A DNA stretch of 43,947 nucleotides from Alcaligenaceae bacterium (GTDB lineage: Bacteria > Pseudomonadota > Gammaproteobacteria > Burkholderiales > Burkholderiaceae_B): assembly GCA_012727555.1 (NCBI GenBank), contig JAAYGT010000175.1, positions 1-43,947 of the forward strand, in the 5' to 3' direction. The translations under genes and the position numbers were made by a program. Positions 1-9,069 of this stretch are shown one piece after another. Position 1 is the stretch's first letter, and every line of letters starts with the position of its first letter. The notes under the pieces are model-generated. The model ran no database searches, had not been told where the DNA came from, and worked only from the letters and a program-made list of their open reading frames with translations.

Positions 1-837
1 ATGCTGCGCGGTGAACAGTTGACCATAACCCACGGACTCACCGGCAGCAAGCGTGCGCACACTGATCAATTCAGCGGCAAGCGTCATGGCCGGCTGCAAC
101 CCGAAACCTGCCGCCGGTTGTTCGGCAAACGGCGAAGCGCCGTACAGACACACGCCGGGACGAACCCACTGGATACGCTCGGGAGGCACGGAAAGAAAGA
201 AATCCGTGTTCAGTGTGGCGGCGGAATTGCACAGGCTGAACCCGCCCGGCACGGGTGCGGCCCAGGCCAGGAAGCGATCACGCTGCAGGGCCGTGAAAAC
301 GGGATCACCATCGGCATTGGCAAAATGGGTAAGCGCGCCGTGCACCTGAATACAACCACGGTGTTCAAGATCGCGCAAACGCTGCAGCACAGCGGGTACC
401 TGATCGGGACTGAAGCCCAGCCGATGCATGCCTGTGTCAATTTTGACCCAGACAGGGATCGGTTTTTCAGGTCGGGCTTGCTGCAACAGGGCGATCTGTT
501 CATCGGTGTGAATCACGCTGGTGACGCGATGGTGATCGAGCACGGGGATATCCGATGACTGGAAAAAACCCTCAAGCAAGAGCAGCGGGCGGGTCCAGCC
601 CAGCTCACGACACCGTACCACTTCTTCGAGGTCGAGCATGGCCAGGCCATCGGCCCGGGCAAATGCCGAGACGGCAGTATCGATGCCATGCCCGTAGGCA
701 CGAGCCTTGATGACACCCCAGATGAACGGACACACGCGCCCTGCACGGGCAGCTGCGGTCTGGAGCCGTTCGGCGACAACATTCAGATTGTGACTCAGTG
801 CGCCGGCATGAATGGTCACTGAAAGAGGGCGTGGCAT
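1..837 (-). CDS. alr: Alanine racemase, 3' end cut by window edge
   Basis: PLP-dependent racemase that interconverts L- and D-alanine and supplies D-alanine for peptidoglycan. The reading frame is open from the ATG at 837 to position 1 (279 codons seen, against roughly 360-370 usual for the family), so the C-terminal beta domain with the catalytic tyrosine is mostly outside. The PLP-lysine motif VIKARAYGHG is visible with Lys at about residue 44, and the barrel motifs LLLLEGFF and KIDTGMHRLGF follow as expected. A good ribosome site (AGGAGAAGTC) lies directly before the ATG, which supports this start. The gene is divergent from hpnC. Family assignment is firm; whether this is the only racemase (alr or dadX type) cannot be told. 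Confidence 0.93.
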   Translation of the reverse strand, partial: MPRPLSVTIHAGALSHNLNVVAERLQTAAARAGRVCPFIWGVIKARAYGHGIDTAVSAFARADGLAMLDLEEVVRCRELGWTRPLLLLEGFFQSSDIPVLDHHRVTSVIHTDEQIALLQQARPEKPIPVWVKIDTGMHRLGFSPDQVPAVLQRLRDLEHRGCIQVHGALTHFANADGDPVFTALQRDRFLAWAAPVPGGFSLCNSAATLNTDFFLSVPPERIQWVRPGVCLYGASPFAEQPAAGFGLQPAMTLAAELISVRTLAAGESVGYGQLFTAQH

Positions 838-861
838 GACTTCTCCTGGATGGAATTGCGA

Positions 862-890
862 AGTCTAAACCACTTCAGGCCCAGCGTTAA
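862..890 (-). promoter_or_regulatory. Candidate sigma-70 promoter for alr
   Basis: On the minus strand, TTAACG (885-890) and TAGACT (862-867) are separated by 17 bases. Each matches 4 of 6 consensus bases. They sit 25-53 bases upstream of the alr ATG. Assigned by eye from spacing and hexamers; no transcript data. Confidence 0.4.
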
Positions 891-961
891 GAGACCGTTG
901 CAATTGAGCGCGGACGCCAGCGTCACACCCTGTTCAGCCGGCTGTCATATACTCAGCGGCT

Positions 962-1849
962 ATGTCAGTCGATCACTATGAAAACTTTCCGGTTGCTTCC
1001 TTTTTGCTGCCTGCCCGCCTGCGTCCGGCCGTGCAGGTGATCTACCGTTTTGCACGCACCGCCGATGATATCGCCGACGAGGGCGAGGCCACGGCGGCTG
1101 AGCGGCGTGCGGCCCTGCAAGCCTGGCAATCCAGCCTGAAGGCTCTGGAGGCCGGCGACCTTAAACGCCTGAAACATGACAGCCCGGATCCGGAACTATT
1201 CATGCAGCTGAAACACGTTGTTGAAGCACACGCTCTCCCCTGGCAGCCCTTTTACGATCTGCTCTCGGCATTCGAACAGGATGTCACGGTACACCGGTAC
1301 GCCGATGACACCGAACTGCTCGATTACTGCCGCCGCTCGGCCAATCCGGTCGGTGCCCTGATGCTGCACCTTTACGAAGCAGCCACACCGGAAAACCTGG
1401 CCTTGTCCGATGCCATTTGCACGGGGTTGCAACTGGTCAACTTCTGGCAAGACGTTGCCATCGACTGGCACAAGGGTCGCGTCTACCTGCCACAGCAGGC
1501 ACTGAACATGCATGGCCTGGTCAACGACGACCTGAACAGCCCCAACCAACTGGTGCGCTCTGCTGCGTGGCAGACACTGATGCGCCAGCAGGTGGCACAG
1601 GCACGCGGTTTGTTGCTGCACGGTGCGCCGCTGGCCTGTATACTGCCCGGCCGTATCGGCCTTGAGCTGCGCCTTGTCGTGCTGGGTGGCCTGCGCATCC
1701 TCGAAAAGCTCGATGCTGTTGATTATGATGTATTCACGCAACGCCCCACGCTGAATAAAACTGACTGGATTCTTTTGCCGGCGCGCAGCCTTGCCTATGC
1801 CCGAACCGTGCGCACGCTGCGTGCCGATGCCCCCCCTTTGCCCCGCTGA
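962..1849 (+). CDS. hpnC: Hydroxysqualene synthase HpnC
   Basis: Member of the squalene/phytoene synthase family, 295 aa. In the three-enzyme bacterial squalene route, HpnD makes presqualene diphosphate, HpnC converts it to hydroxysqualene and HpnE reduces that to squalene. The two Asp-rich Mg/diphosphate-binding motifs are present: RTADDIADE around residues 32-40 and NFWQDVAIDWHKGRVYLP around 160-177. The N-terminus (SVDHYENFPVASFLLP) is typical of the HpnC subfamily and supports the ATG at 962. No clear ribosome site precedes it, and a TATACT lies only 8 bases upstream. hpnD follows after 3 bases, so the two are almost certainly cotranscribed. HpnC and HpnD are told apart here by order and by these signature stretches. 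Confidence 0.93.
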   Translation: MSVDHYENFPVASFLLPARLRPAVQVIYRFARTADDIADEGEATAAERRAALQAWQSSLKALEAGDLKRLKHDSPDPELFMQLKHVVEAHALPWQPFYDLLSAFEQDVTVHRYADDTELLDYCRRSANPVGALMLHLYEAATPENLALSDAICTGLQLVNFWQDVAIDWHKGRVYLPQQALNMHGLVNDDLNSPNQLVRSAAWQTLMRQQVAQARGLLLHGAPLACILPGRIGLELRLVVLGGLRILEKLDAVDYDVFTQRPTLNKTDWILLPARSLAYARTVRTLRADAPPLPR

Positions 1850-1852
1850 GCC

Positions 1853-2716
1853 ATGACCCCAGACGACTACTGCCAGAACAAAGCCACGCGCAGTGGCTCC
1901 AGTTTTTACTATGCCTTTCTTTTTCTTCCTCCTGAACGTCGGCGGGCCATCACGGCACTGTATGCGTTTTGCCGGGAAGTGGACGATGTGGTTGATGAAA
2001 TCCTGGAATCTTCGGTGGCGCGCATGAAACTGGTCTGGTGGCGCAACCAGGTGGAATTGCTGTACCAGGGTAAGGCCGAACACCCTGTCATGCAGGCGCT
2101 TGCGCCGCACATCCACGCTTTCGGGCTCCAGGAAGACCAGTTCTACGCCATCATCGAAGGCATGGAAATGGACCTGGATCGCAACCGTTACGAAAACTGG
2201 GAAAGCCTGCGGCGCTATTGCTGGCATGTGGCCGGGGTCGTGGGGGAACTGTCGGCGGCCATTTTTGGCTACAGCCAACCCGAAACACGCACATACGCCG
2301 TCAACCTGGGCCTGGCGTTCCAGATGACCAACATCATCCGCGATGTCGGTGATGACGCCCGGCGCGGGCGCATTTATCTGCCCCTTGATGAACTTGAACA
2401 TCACGGCGTGACCGAACAGGAACTCTTTGAAGCCACCCATTCCGACCGCTTCGAGGCTCTGATGCAGGCACAAACCGAACGGGCCCGCACTTTGTACCGT
2501 GACGCCATGCGGGCCCTGCCCGAGGCAGATCGTCGAGCCCAAAGACCCGGCCTCATGATGGCAGCCATCTACAACACCCTTCTTGAGGAAATTGTCGACG
2601 AACGCTGGCGCGTTCTTGACCAGCGTATCAGCCTGACGCCCATCCGCAAGTTCTGGCTGGCCTGGAAAGTATGGGTGGGCGGCGGCCGCAGTCTGGTCAG
2701 ACGCCTGTCAAAATGA
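1853..2716 (+). CDS. hpnD: Presqualene diphosphate synthase HpnD
   Basis: Condenses two farnesyl diphosphates to presqualene diphosphate, the first committed step to squalene and hopanoids. It is 287 aa, normal for the family. Catalytic Asp-rich motifs are CREVDDVVDE (about residues 40-49) and NIIRDVGDDARRGRIYLP (about 160-177). The N-terminal stretch SGSSFYYAFLFLPP is characteristic of HpnD and phytoene synthase-like enzymes. The gene starts 3 bases after hpnC and its stop overlaps the hpnE start as ATGA (2713-2716), so translation is probably coupled across the operon. No squalene-hopene cyclase gene is in the window. Confidence 0.94.
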   Translation: MTPDDYCQNKATRSGSSFYYAFLFLPPERRRAITALYAFCREVDDVVDEILESSVARMKLVWWRNQVELLYQGKAEHPVMQALAPHIHAFGLQEDQFYAIIEGMEMDLDRNRYENWESLRRYCWHVAGVVGELSAAIFGYSQPETRTYAVNLGLAFQMTNIIRDVGDDARRGRIYLPLDELEHHGVTEQELFEATHSDRFEALMQAQTERARTLYRDAMRALPEADRRAQRPGLMMAAIYNTLLEEIVDERWRVLDQRISLTPIRKFWLAWKVWVGGGRSLVRRLSK

Positions 2717-4161
2717 CCGTTGCCGTCATCGGTGCCGGCTGGGCCGGTCTGGCCGCTGCAGTTACCCTGCATCAAAAAGGGGTAGCCACCCACGTCTTCG
2801 AGGCAGCCCCCCGCCCCGGTGGTCGGGCCAGAACCGTGGACTGGCCGGCATCCGCACACACACCCGACAACCGCCTGATCACCGACAACGGACAGCATAT
2901 TCTGCTGGGTGCCTACACCGCCACCCTTGACCTGATGCGCGCGCTGGGGCGTGACCCTGACACGTGCTTTCTGGGGTATCCGCTCAGCCTCGAACATGCC
3001 CGGGGCAGTTTCGCACTGAACGCCCTGCCCTTGCCAGCCCCGCTGCACCTGCTGGCCGGCCTTCTGCGCGCCCGCGGCCTGAACGGGCGCGAACGCCTGG
3101 CACTGCTACGGCAGCTGTCCAGCGTTCGAGCCATCGCGAACGGACGGCCGCTACCTGCAGGCCTGGAAACCGTGCAGGCCTGGCTGGTTCATGGGCATCA
3201 ACCGGAAACGCTGATTCAGGGATTCTGGGCACCGTTGTGTGTGGCCGCCATGAACACGGCAGCCCACGAAGCCTGCACGCGACTATTTTCCCGGGTACTG
3301 GCAGACAGCCTGACCGGTCCCGCATCGGCCTCAAGAATCCTGATACCGCGCCGGCCTCTGGGCGAGCTCTGGTGCGATACAGCCATTAAAGCACTGTCAC
3401 AAGAAAACGGCGCGAGCCGGTTTTACCCCGGCACGCCGGTACGCGGGCTGACCCGCCAGGCCGATGGCACATTCTGCATCCACACAACCAGACACGCCAC
3501 CGATACGGCACCCGCAAAAACATCTGGCTACAGCGCGGTGATCGTGGCTACGCCCCCACGCCAGGCTCTACGCCTGCTGGCAAATTTACCTGACCCACCC
3601 CCTGCAGCCAATGCTGCAGCCGAACAGGCTGAAACCGCTCGAAGCCCCGGTGCATTACGACGCTGTCTGGAACACTTCGAGTACCGCCCGATTGCAACAC
3701 TGACCCTGCTGCTGGATCAGCCCTGGAACGACCCTGCCCCCATGCTGATGCTGCACGAAGACCACGCCGCCGGGTTCAGGGGCCAATGGGTTTTCAATCA
3801 CAGGCACTATGACGGCCAGTCGCGTCTTTCGGTCGTGATCAGTGATGCGACACACACCAGCCACCTTGACGGCGAGGCCCTGGCCCGGGCCGTGATTGCT
3901 CAACTGCAGGCACAAACGAGCACACGTGCCCCCCTGCCGCGTATCGTGGCACACAAATTGATTATTGAAAAACGGGCTACCTTTGCGGCCGTACCCGGCC
4001 TGGTACGCCCGGCGAACATAACACCCTGGCCGGGCATTCTGGTGGCCGGCGACTGGACAGACACGGGGTATCCCGCAGTGCTTGAAGGTGCTGTGCGCAG
4101 CGGCCTGGCAGCCGCGCGGCACGTGCTGGATCACAGGACTCAGCCTTTGGGCACGCCCTGA
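2713..4161 (+). CDS. hpnE: Hydroxysqualene dehydroxylase HpnE (FAD-dependent)
   Basis: FAD-dependent amine-oxidase/phytoene-desaturase-like enzyme that reduces hydroxysqualene to squalene. The ATG at 2713 overlaps the hpnD stop (ATGA) and gives 482 aa starting MTVAVIGAGWAGLAAAVTL, which is the dinucleotide-binding GxGxxG motif right at the N-terminus. An in-frame start at 2671 would add 14 residues encoded inside hpnD and is rejected. The C-terminal FAD motif (ILVAGDWTDTGYPAVLEGAV, near residue 450) is typical of the family. The 3' end overlaps the convergent crcB gene by 22 bp. The predicted role follows from family and from the complete hpnC-D-E order. Confidence 0.92.
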   Translation: MTVAVIGAGWAGLAAAVTLHQKGVATHVFEAAPRPGGRARTVDWPASAHTPDNRLITDNGQHILLGAYTATLDLMRALGRDPDTCFLGYPLSLEHARGSFALNALPLPAPLHLLAGLLRARGLNGRERLALLRQLSSVRAIANGRPLPAGLETVQAWLVHGHQPETLIQGFWAPLCVAAMNTAAHEACTRLFSRVLADSLTGPASASRILIPRRPLGELWCDTAIKALSQENGASRFYPGTPVRGLTRQADGTFCIHTTRHATDTAPAKTSGYSAVIVATPPRQALRLLANLPDPPPAANAAAEQAETARSPGALRRCLEHFEYRPIATLTLLLDQPWNDPAPMLMLHEDHAAGFRGQWVFNHRHYDGQSRLSVVISDATHTSHLDGEALARAVIAQLQAQTSTRAPLPRIVAHKLIIEKRATFAAVPGLVRPANITPWPGILVAGDWTDTGYPAVLEGAVRSGLAAARHVLDHRTQPLGTP

Positions 4162-4529
4162 ACCACCATGAAACCCAGCGTGGTCAGGCCGATCGAACCG
4201 GACACGCTCAACCCCATGTAGCCAAACGCCAGACCGGTTTGCCCACGCTCAAGCAGCCCGAACGTTTCGGCCGAAAACGTGGAAAACGTAGTAAGCCCTC
4301 CCAGGAAGCCTGTCATGAGCATGAGACGAAGCCATGACGGAAGCTCGGGGAACCACGACAAGACGCCGAGCAACACGCCGATCAGCCAGGCACCAAGAAA
4401 GTTGGCGGCCAGCGTACCCCAGGGTAATAACCAATGGGGGTTGTTCAGCCAGGCGCCAAGCCACCATCGCAATACGGCCCCGGCCGAAGCCCCCACCGAA
4501 ATGGCCAGCAGATTGACCCAGTTGAACAT
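4140..4529 (-). CDS. crcB: CrcB/Fluc fluoride channel
   Basis: Small inner-membrane fluoride channel, functional as an antiparallel dimer, which protects the cell from fluoride. It is 129 aa with four hydrophobic segments. Conserved signatures are seen: GASAGAVLRWWLG near the N-terminus, GTLAANFLGAWLIG, and the pore motif GFLGGLTTFSTFSAE. The ATG at 4529 is preceded by AAAGGGG at good spacing; the in-frame upstream extension to 4577 is not family-like. It lies 65 bp downstream of thrC on the same strand, so it may be the last gene of the alaC-hom-thrC transcript. No fluoride riboswitch was recognised. The 3' end overlaps hpnE by 22 bp on the opposite strand. Confidence 0.93.
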   Translation of the reverse strand: MFNWVNLLAISVGASAGAVLRWWLGAWLNNPHWLLPWGTLAANFLGAWLIGVLLGVLSWFPELPSWLRLMLMTGFLGGLTTFSTFSAETFGLLERGQTGLAFGYMGLSVSGSIGLTTLGFMVVQGVPKG

Positions 4530-4594
4530 GGCGCCCCTTTCAAACCGGAAGGTTGGCCGGAGGAATACGGCCTGCACAGCATTCCGGCATGTGT

Positions 4595-6004
4595 TTAAAC
4601 AGGTGCATGCTGCTCAAGGTAGGCGCGTATGGCATCCACAGAGCACTCAAGCACCTGGACCTTCTGGGGCAGCGAGGCCAGGTCTTGCAAATGAGCAGGA
4701 ACCGGCGCATCGTGACCTGTGGCTTCGCGGATGGTTTCACCAAACTTGGCGGGCAAGGCGGTTTCAAGCACCAGCATCGGAACCCCGGGCTCGACGTACT
4801 GACGCGCCACCTTGACGCCATCGGCGGTATGCGGGTCGATGAGCACGCCGGTTTCCTGCTGCACCGCACGGATGGTGGCCAGGCGGTCGGCATGCGTACT
4901 GACCCCGGCCTGGAAACCGTAACGGTCTTCGAACAAGGGTTTGAGTGCAGAAAGATCGAAATAGCCTTGCTCGGCCAGTTGCTGCCAACAGGCCCTGACA
5001 CGCTGCGGATCACGATCAAGAAGATCGAACACGAAACGCTCGAAGTTCGATGCCTTGGAGATGTCCATGGATGGACTGGATGTAGCATGCGTATTGGCTG
5101 CCGTACGCGGACGATAAACCCCCGTGCGGAAGAATTCTTCAAGCACGTTGTTTTCGTTGGTGGCCAGTACCAGACGACGGATGGGCACACCCATTTGCCG
5201 GGCGATATGCCCTGCCAGGATATTGCCGAAATTGCCGGAGGGTACTGTGAACGATACAGGTTGCTCAGGACCCGAAGTGGCGCGCAACCAGCCCCAGACG
5301 TAATACACCACCTGGGCAGCAATACGGGCCCAGTTGATGGAGTTGACGGCACCGAGGTGGTACTTTGACTTGAATTCGAGGTCGCCGGCAAGGGCTTTCA
5401 CGATATCCTGGCAGTCATCGAACACCCCTTTGACGGCCAGATTGTGAATATTGGCGTCTTGCAGCGAATACATTTGAGCGCGCTGGAAGTCGCTCATGCG
5501 GCCATGCGGCGACAGCATGAACACACTGACCCCGCGCTTGCCACGCAAGGCATATTCAGCCGCCGAACCGGTATCGCCCGAGGTAGCGCCCAGGATATTG
5601 AGCGTTGATTTGCGCTGGTCGAGCACGTATTCAAACACCTGCCCCAGAAACTGCATGGCCATGTCTTTGAAAGCCAGCGTGGGCCCTTCTGACAGCCCCA
5701 GCAAGGCAAGACCGTTGTTCAGTGGCTTGAGCGGCACAATGGCGTCGGAACCGAACACGGCTGGCTGGTAGGCCGCATGGGTAAGGCGGTCGAGGTCGGC
5801 ACGCGGGATGTCGTCGATGAAAAGCGACAGAACTTCGGTGGCAAGATCAGCATAGCTGAGTGAGCGCCAGGCTTCGAGAATTTCCGGGGACAGGCGCGGA
5901 AACGATTCGGGCATGGCCAAACCACCATCGGGCGCCAGCCCTTCCAGCAGGATATCGGCAAAACCTTGCGGCGGCATGCCGCCGCGGGTGGATACATACT
6001 TCAT
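4595..6004 (-). CDS. thrC: Threonine synthase
   Basis: PLP enzyme converting O-phosphohomoserine to threonine, the last step of threonine synthesis. It is 469 aa, usual for the longer proteobacterial type. The PLP lysine motif TLAFKDMAMQF is present with Lys at about residue 113, and the phosphate-binding loop GATSGDTGSAAEYA follows. The N-terminus (MKYVSTRGG) is standard for ThrC. Its start overlaps the hom stop as ATGA (6001-6004), so hom and thrC are translationally coupled and together run homoserine synthesis and use. Confidence 0.96.
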   Translation of the reverse strand: MKYVSTRGGMPPQGFADILLEGLAPDGGLAMPESFPRLSPEILEAWRSLSYADLATEVLSLFIDDIPRADLDRLTHAAYQPAVFGSDAIVPLKPLNNGLALLGLSEGPTLAFKDMAMQFLGQVFEYVLDQRKSTLNILGATSGDTGSAAEYALRGKRGVSVFMLSPHGRMSDFQRAQMYSLQDANIHNLAVKGVFDDCQDIVKALAGDLEFKSKYHLGAVNSINWARIAAQVVYYVWGWLRATSGPEQPVSFTVPSGNFGNILAGHIARQMGVPIRRLVLATNENNVLEEFFRTGVYRPRTAANTHATSSPSMDISKASNFERFVFDLLDRDPQRVRACWQQLAEQGYFDLSALKPLFEDRYGFQAGVSTHADRLATIRAVQQETGVLIDPHTADGVKVARQYVEPGVPMLVLETALPAKFGETIREATGHDAPVPAHLQDLASLPQKVQVLECSVDAIRAYLEQHAPV

Positions 6005-7305
6005 TGCAGATTCTCCACACGCAGGCGCGTGACTTTCGACTGCACGAAAGGCTGGGCGCTGATGCGTTCAATGGCCTGATCGACTGCCCCTTCACGCGCC
6101 TGGTGCAACAGGAAAATGATGGAAGCCTGATTGGGGCCGCTGGGATCCTGGAACATGGAACCGATGGAAATGCCGGCGTCAGCCAGAATGCGGGCGACAT
6201 CGGCCAGCACACCGGGGCGATCAGCAACACGCATGCGCAGGTAGTATGACGACTGGATTTCGGAAGCCGGCAGGATGGGGATATCTTTGACGGCATCGGG
6301 CTGGAACGCCAGGTGCGGTACGCGATGCAGAGGATCGGCCGTTTCAAGACGGGTGACATCGACCAGATCGGCCACCACGGCCGAGGCCGTGGGCAGCTCG
6401 CCGGCACCCTGGCCATAATACAGCGTGGGGCCAACGGCATCGCCCTTGACCAGAACGGCATTCATTGCGCCTTCCACATTGGCAATAAGATGCCCCTTGG
6501 GAACCAGCGTAGGATGAACACGCAATTCAATACCATTTTCAGTGCGCCGGGTAATACCCAGCAACTTGATGCGGTAACCGAGGCGCTCTGCGTGGGCGAT
6601 ATCTTCGGATTCAAGGCCCGAAATACCCTCGATATGCGCCTTGTCGAACTGAACCGGAATACCAAATGCCAAAGAAGCAAGCAGCGTCAGTTTGTGCGCG
6701 GCATCAACGCCTTCGATATCGAAGGTGGGATCCGCTTCAGCATAACCCAGACGCTGGGCTTCAGCCAGGACCTGCTCGAAAGGTAGGCCACGGTCGCGCA
6801 TTTCAGAGAGAATGAAGTTGGTGGTGCCGTTGATGATGCCCGCGATCCATTCGATGCGGTTGGCCGTGAGGCCTTCGCGAATGGCTTTGATGATGGGAAT
6901 GCCGCCGGCTACGGCGGCCTCGAAGGCGACCATCACACCCTTGCGACGGGCCGCCTCGAAAATTTCATTACCATGCTTGGCCAGCAACGCCTTGTTGGCC
7001 GTAACAACATGCTTGCCCTGTTCGATGGCTTCCATGATGAACTGGCGTGCAACGGTATCGCCCCCGATCAGTTCAACGACGATGTCGATTTCAGGGTTAC
7101 GCACGATGTCCATGCCATCGCGGGTGATCAGGGCGGTATCGCCGACCAGTTCGCGAGCACGGTCAGGGTCGAGTGTTGAAACCGCCACGACCTCGATGCG
7201 ACGACCCGCGCGACGGGCAATTTCTTCAGCGTTCCGGCTGAGCACCTTCCAGGTACCCCCGCCCACAACACCCAGACCCAGCAAACCTACTTTAATGGTA
7301 TTCAT
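6001..7305 (-). CDS. hom: Homoserine dehydrogenase with ACT domain
   Basis: NAD(P)-dependent reduction of aspartate semialdehyde to homoserine, the branch point to threonine and methionine. It is 434 aa and monofunctional (no aspartokinase part). The N-terminal Rossmann motif [16 protein letters not shown] and the catalytic-domain signature [10 protein letters not shown] are visible. A C-terminal ACT domain ([20 protein letters not shown], about residues 355-430) is the usual site of threonine feedback control. Both ends overlap neighbours as ATGA: alaC at 7302-7305 and thrC at 6001-6004. Confidence 0.96.
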   Translation of the reverse strand: MNTIKVGLLGLGVVGGGTWKVLSRNAEEIARRAGRRIEVVAVSTLDPDRARELVGDTALITRDGMDIVRNPEIDIVVELIGGDTVARQFIMEAIEQGKHVVTANKALLAKHGNEIFEAARRKGVMVAFEAAVAGGIPIIKAIREGLTANRIEWIAGIINGTTNFILSEMRDRGLPFEQVLAEAQRLGYAEADPTFDIEGVDAAHKLTLLASLAFGIPVQFDKAHIEGISGLESEDIAHAERLGYRIKLLGITRRTENGIELRVHPTLVPKGHLIANVEGAMNAVLVKGDAVGPTLYYGQGAGELPTASAVVADLVDVTRLETADPLHRVPHLAFQPDAVKDIPILPASEIQSSYYLRMRVADRPGVLADVARILADAGISIGSMFQDPSGPNQASIIFLLHQAREGAVDQAIERISAQPFVQSKVTRLRVENLQ

Positions 7306-8489
7306 TTGATCAATCCATCCTTGCGGAACATATCTTTGATGCCGCGCACCGCCTGGCGGGTACGCTGTTCGTTTTCGATCAGTGCAAAGCGCACGTAGTT
7401 GTCACCGTATTCGCCGAAACCGATACCCGGCGACACGGCCACCTTGGCATCGGCCAGCAAGCGCTTGGAGAATTCAAGCGAACCCAGTTTTTCATAGGGT
7501 TCCGGAATTTTTGCCCAGATGTACATGGAGGCTTTGGGGATATCGACCATCCAGCCGGCTTCATGCAGGCCCTTGGCAAGGACATCGCGACGGTTACGGT
7601 ATTGCTCGCAGACTTGCTGCACGCAATCTTGCGGGCCTTCAAGCGCGGCAATGGACGCCACCTGAATGGGCGTGAAGGTGCCGTAGTCGTGGTAGCTTTT
7701 GATGCGAGCCAGGGCGTTGACCAGTTCACGGTTCCCCACCATGAAGCCCACACGCCAGCCGGCCATGTTGTAGCTTTTGCTCATGGTGAAAAATTCAACG
7801 GCGACATCGCGCGCGCCTGGAACCTGCATGATGGACGGCGCCACATAGCCATCGAAGGTGATGTCGGCGTAGGCCAGATCGTGAACCACCAGGATGTTGT
7901 GTTCTTTCGCCAACGCAATAATGCGTTCGAAGAACGACAGTTCCACGCACTGTGCCGTTGGGTTGCTGGGGAACCCCAGGATCATCATTTTGGGCTTGGG
8001 AATGGTTTCACGCACGGCCCGCTCGATTTCCTCGAAGAAATCAATGCCAGGTGTCATGGGAACCGACCGGATATTTGCGCCTGCAATGACCGCCCCGTAA
8101 ATATGGATGGGATAGCTGGGATTAGGCACCAGCACCGTGTCACCGCGGTCGAGCGTTGCCAGCATCAGGTGAGCCAGACCTTCCTTCGAGCCAATCGTGA
8201 CGATGGCTTCGGAATCGGGGTCGATCTGAACATTGAAACGGCGCTCGTACCAGCCTGCAATGGCCTTGCGCAGACGCGGAATACCCTTGGAGACGGAATA
8301 ACCGTGGGTATTTTCGCGGGTGGCGGCCTCTACCAGCTTGTCGACGATATGCTTGGGGGTTGGCCCGTCGGGATTGCCCATGGACATATCGATAATGTCC
8401 TCGCCCCGTCGGCGCGCCGCCATCTTGAGCTCACCGGTAATATTGAAAACATAAGGCGGCAGACGCTCGATGCGCGGGAAGTTCGTCAT
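7302..8489 (-). CDS. alaC: Class I aminotransferase, AlaC/YfdZ-like
   Basis: PLP-dependent fold-type I aminotransferase of 395 aa. The PLP lysine lies in [13 protein letters not shown] (about residue 238), and GFPSNPTAQ and the terminal arginine region ([10 protein letters not shown]) fit the family. The opening ([18 protein letters not shown]) is the typical N-terminus of the AlaC group, which makes alanine from pyruvate and glutamate in E. coli. Its place directly upstream of hom and thrC with an ATGA overlap suggests a role in aspartate-family amino acid metabolism, but the true substrate cannot be read from sequence. Confidence 0.85.
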   Translation of the reverse strand: MTNFPRIERLPPYVFNITGELKMAARRRGEDIIDMSMGNPDGPTPKHIVDKLVEAATRENTHGYSVSKGIPRLRKAIAGWYERRFNVQIDPDSEAIVTIGSKEGLAHLMLATLDRGDTVLVPNPSYPIHIYGAVIAGANIRSVPMTPGIDFFEEIERAVRETIPKPKMMILGFPSNPTAQCVELSFFERIIALAKEHNILVVHDLAYADITFDGYVAPSIMQVPGARDVAVEFFTMSKSYNMAGWRVGFMVGNRELVNALARIKSYHDYGTFTPIQVASIAALEGPQDCVQQVCEQYRNRRDVLAKGLHEAGWMVDIPKASMYIWAKIPEPYEKLGSLEFSKRLLADAKVAVSPGIGFGEYGDNYVRFALIENEQRTRQAVRGIKDMFRKDGLIK

Positions 8490-8616
8490 GGTGGTCCTTG
8501 AATGACAAATGAAGATCCGGAATAACCGATAAGTTTATCCTATACAAGACCCCTCAAGCGACAAGGAACGATGAAGAAGTTTGCGCTATCATCGGACTCA
8601 TTGATGGAGTTTTCAC

Positions 8617-9069
8617 GTGCAACTGCAAAGCGAATTGAATCCGGCCTTGAATACGGTCACGGCCTACGGTCCCGACTACATAGAAATCAATGCGGTCACG
8701 TATCGGCACGCGGTCTATTTCGGCCCCGAGGGCCCGGTACACACCTGGCAGGTTGAACATCTGGCCGACATCACGGCGGCAGCGCTGCATCAGGTGGCCG
8801 GACTTCACGAAGCCATGTCTGCCGATCCCATGGCGTTTCTGAATGAAGGCACCACACCTGTGCGTCCTGCCAATGCACCCGAGGTCATGCTGGTGGGCAC
8901 CGGTTCACGCCAGCATCTTTTACCGATTCACCTGACCAAAACATTGCTTGCCATGGGAATCGGTGTCGAGGCCATGAGCACCGAAGCAGCAGCACGCACC
9001 TACAATATCCTCATGTCTGAGGGGCGCCGTGTCGTGGTGGCGCTTTTACCCAACAAGGAAGTCGAATGA
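8617..9069 (+). CDS. Mth938-like (DUF498) domain protein
   Basis: A 150-aa protein of the Mth938/DUF498 fold family, related to the NDUFAF3/AAMDC group, whose bacterial role is unclear. It starts at a GTG (8617) preceded by GGAG (8606-8609) at good spacing; no ATG start fits better. The typical pattern is visible: an N-terminal strand-rich half with YGPDYIEINAVTYRHAV, then VMLVGTGSRQHLLP and a C-terminal GIGVEAMSTEAAARTYNILMSEGRRVVVALLP. Its stop overlaps the peroxiredoxin start as ATGA (9066-9069), so the two are coupled. Family identity is good; no function is assigned. Confidence 0.85.
   Translation: MQLQSELNPALNTVTAYGPDYIEINAVTYRHAVYFGPEGPVHTWQVEHLADITAAALHQVAGLHEAMSADPMAFLNEGTTPVRPANAPEVMLVGTGSRQHLLPIHLTKTLLAMGIGVEAMSTEAAARTYNILMSEGRRVVVALLPNKEVE

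Noticed and set aside
1196..2542. 448-codon open frame on the minus strand opposite hpnC/hpnD
   Set aside because: It covers two certain genes on the other strand and shows no recognisable domain.
8490..8616. Fluoride riboswitch or other leader in the alaC/Mth938 divergent gap
   Set aside because: Only AT-rich promoter-like hexamers are visible, with no convincing paired -35/-10 and no riboswitch pattern.
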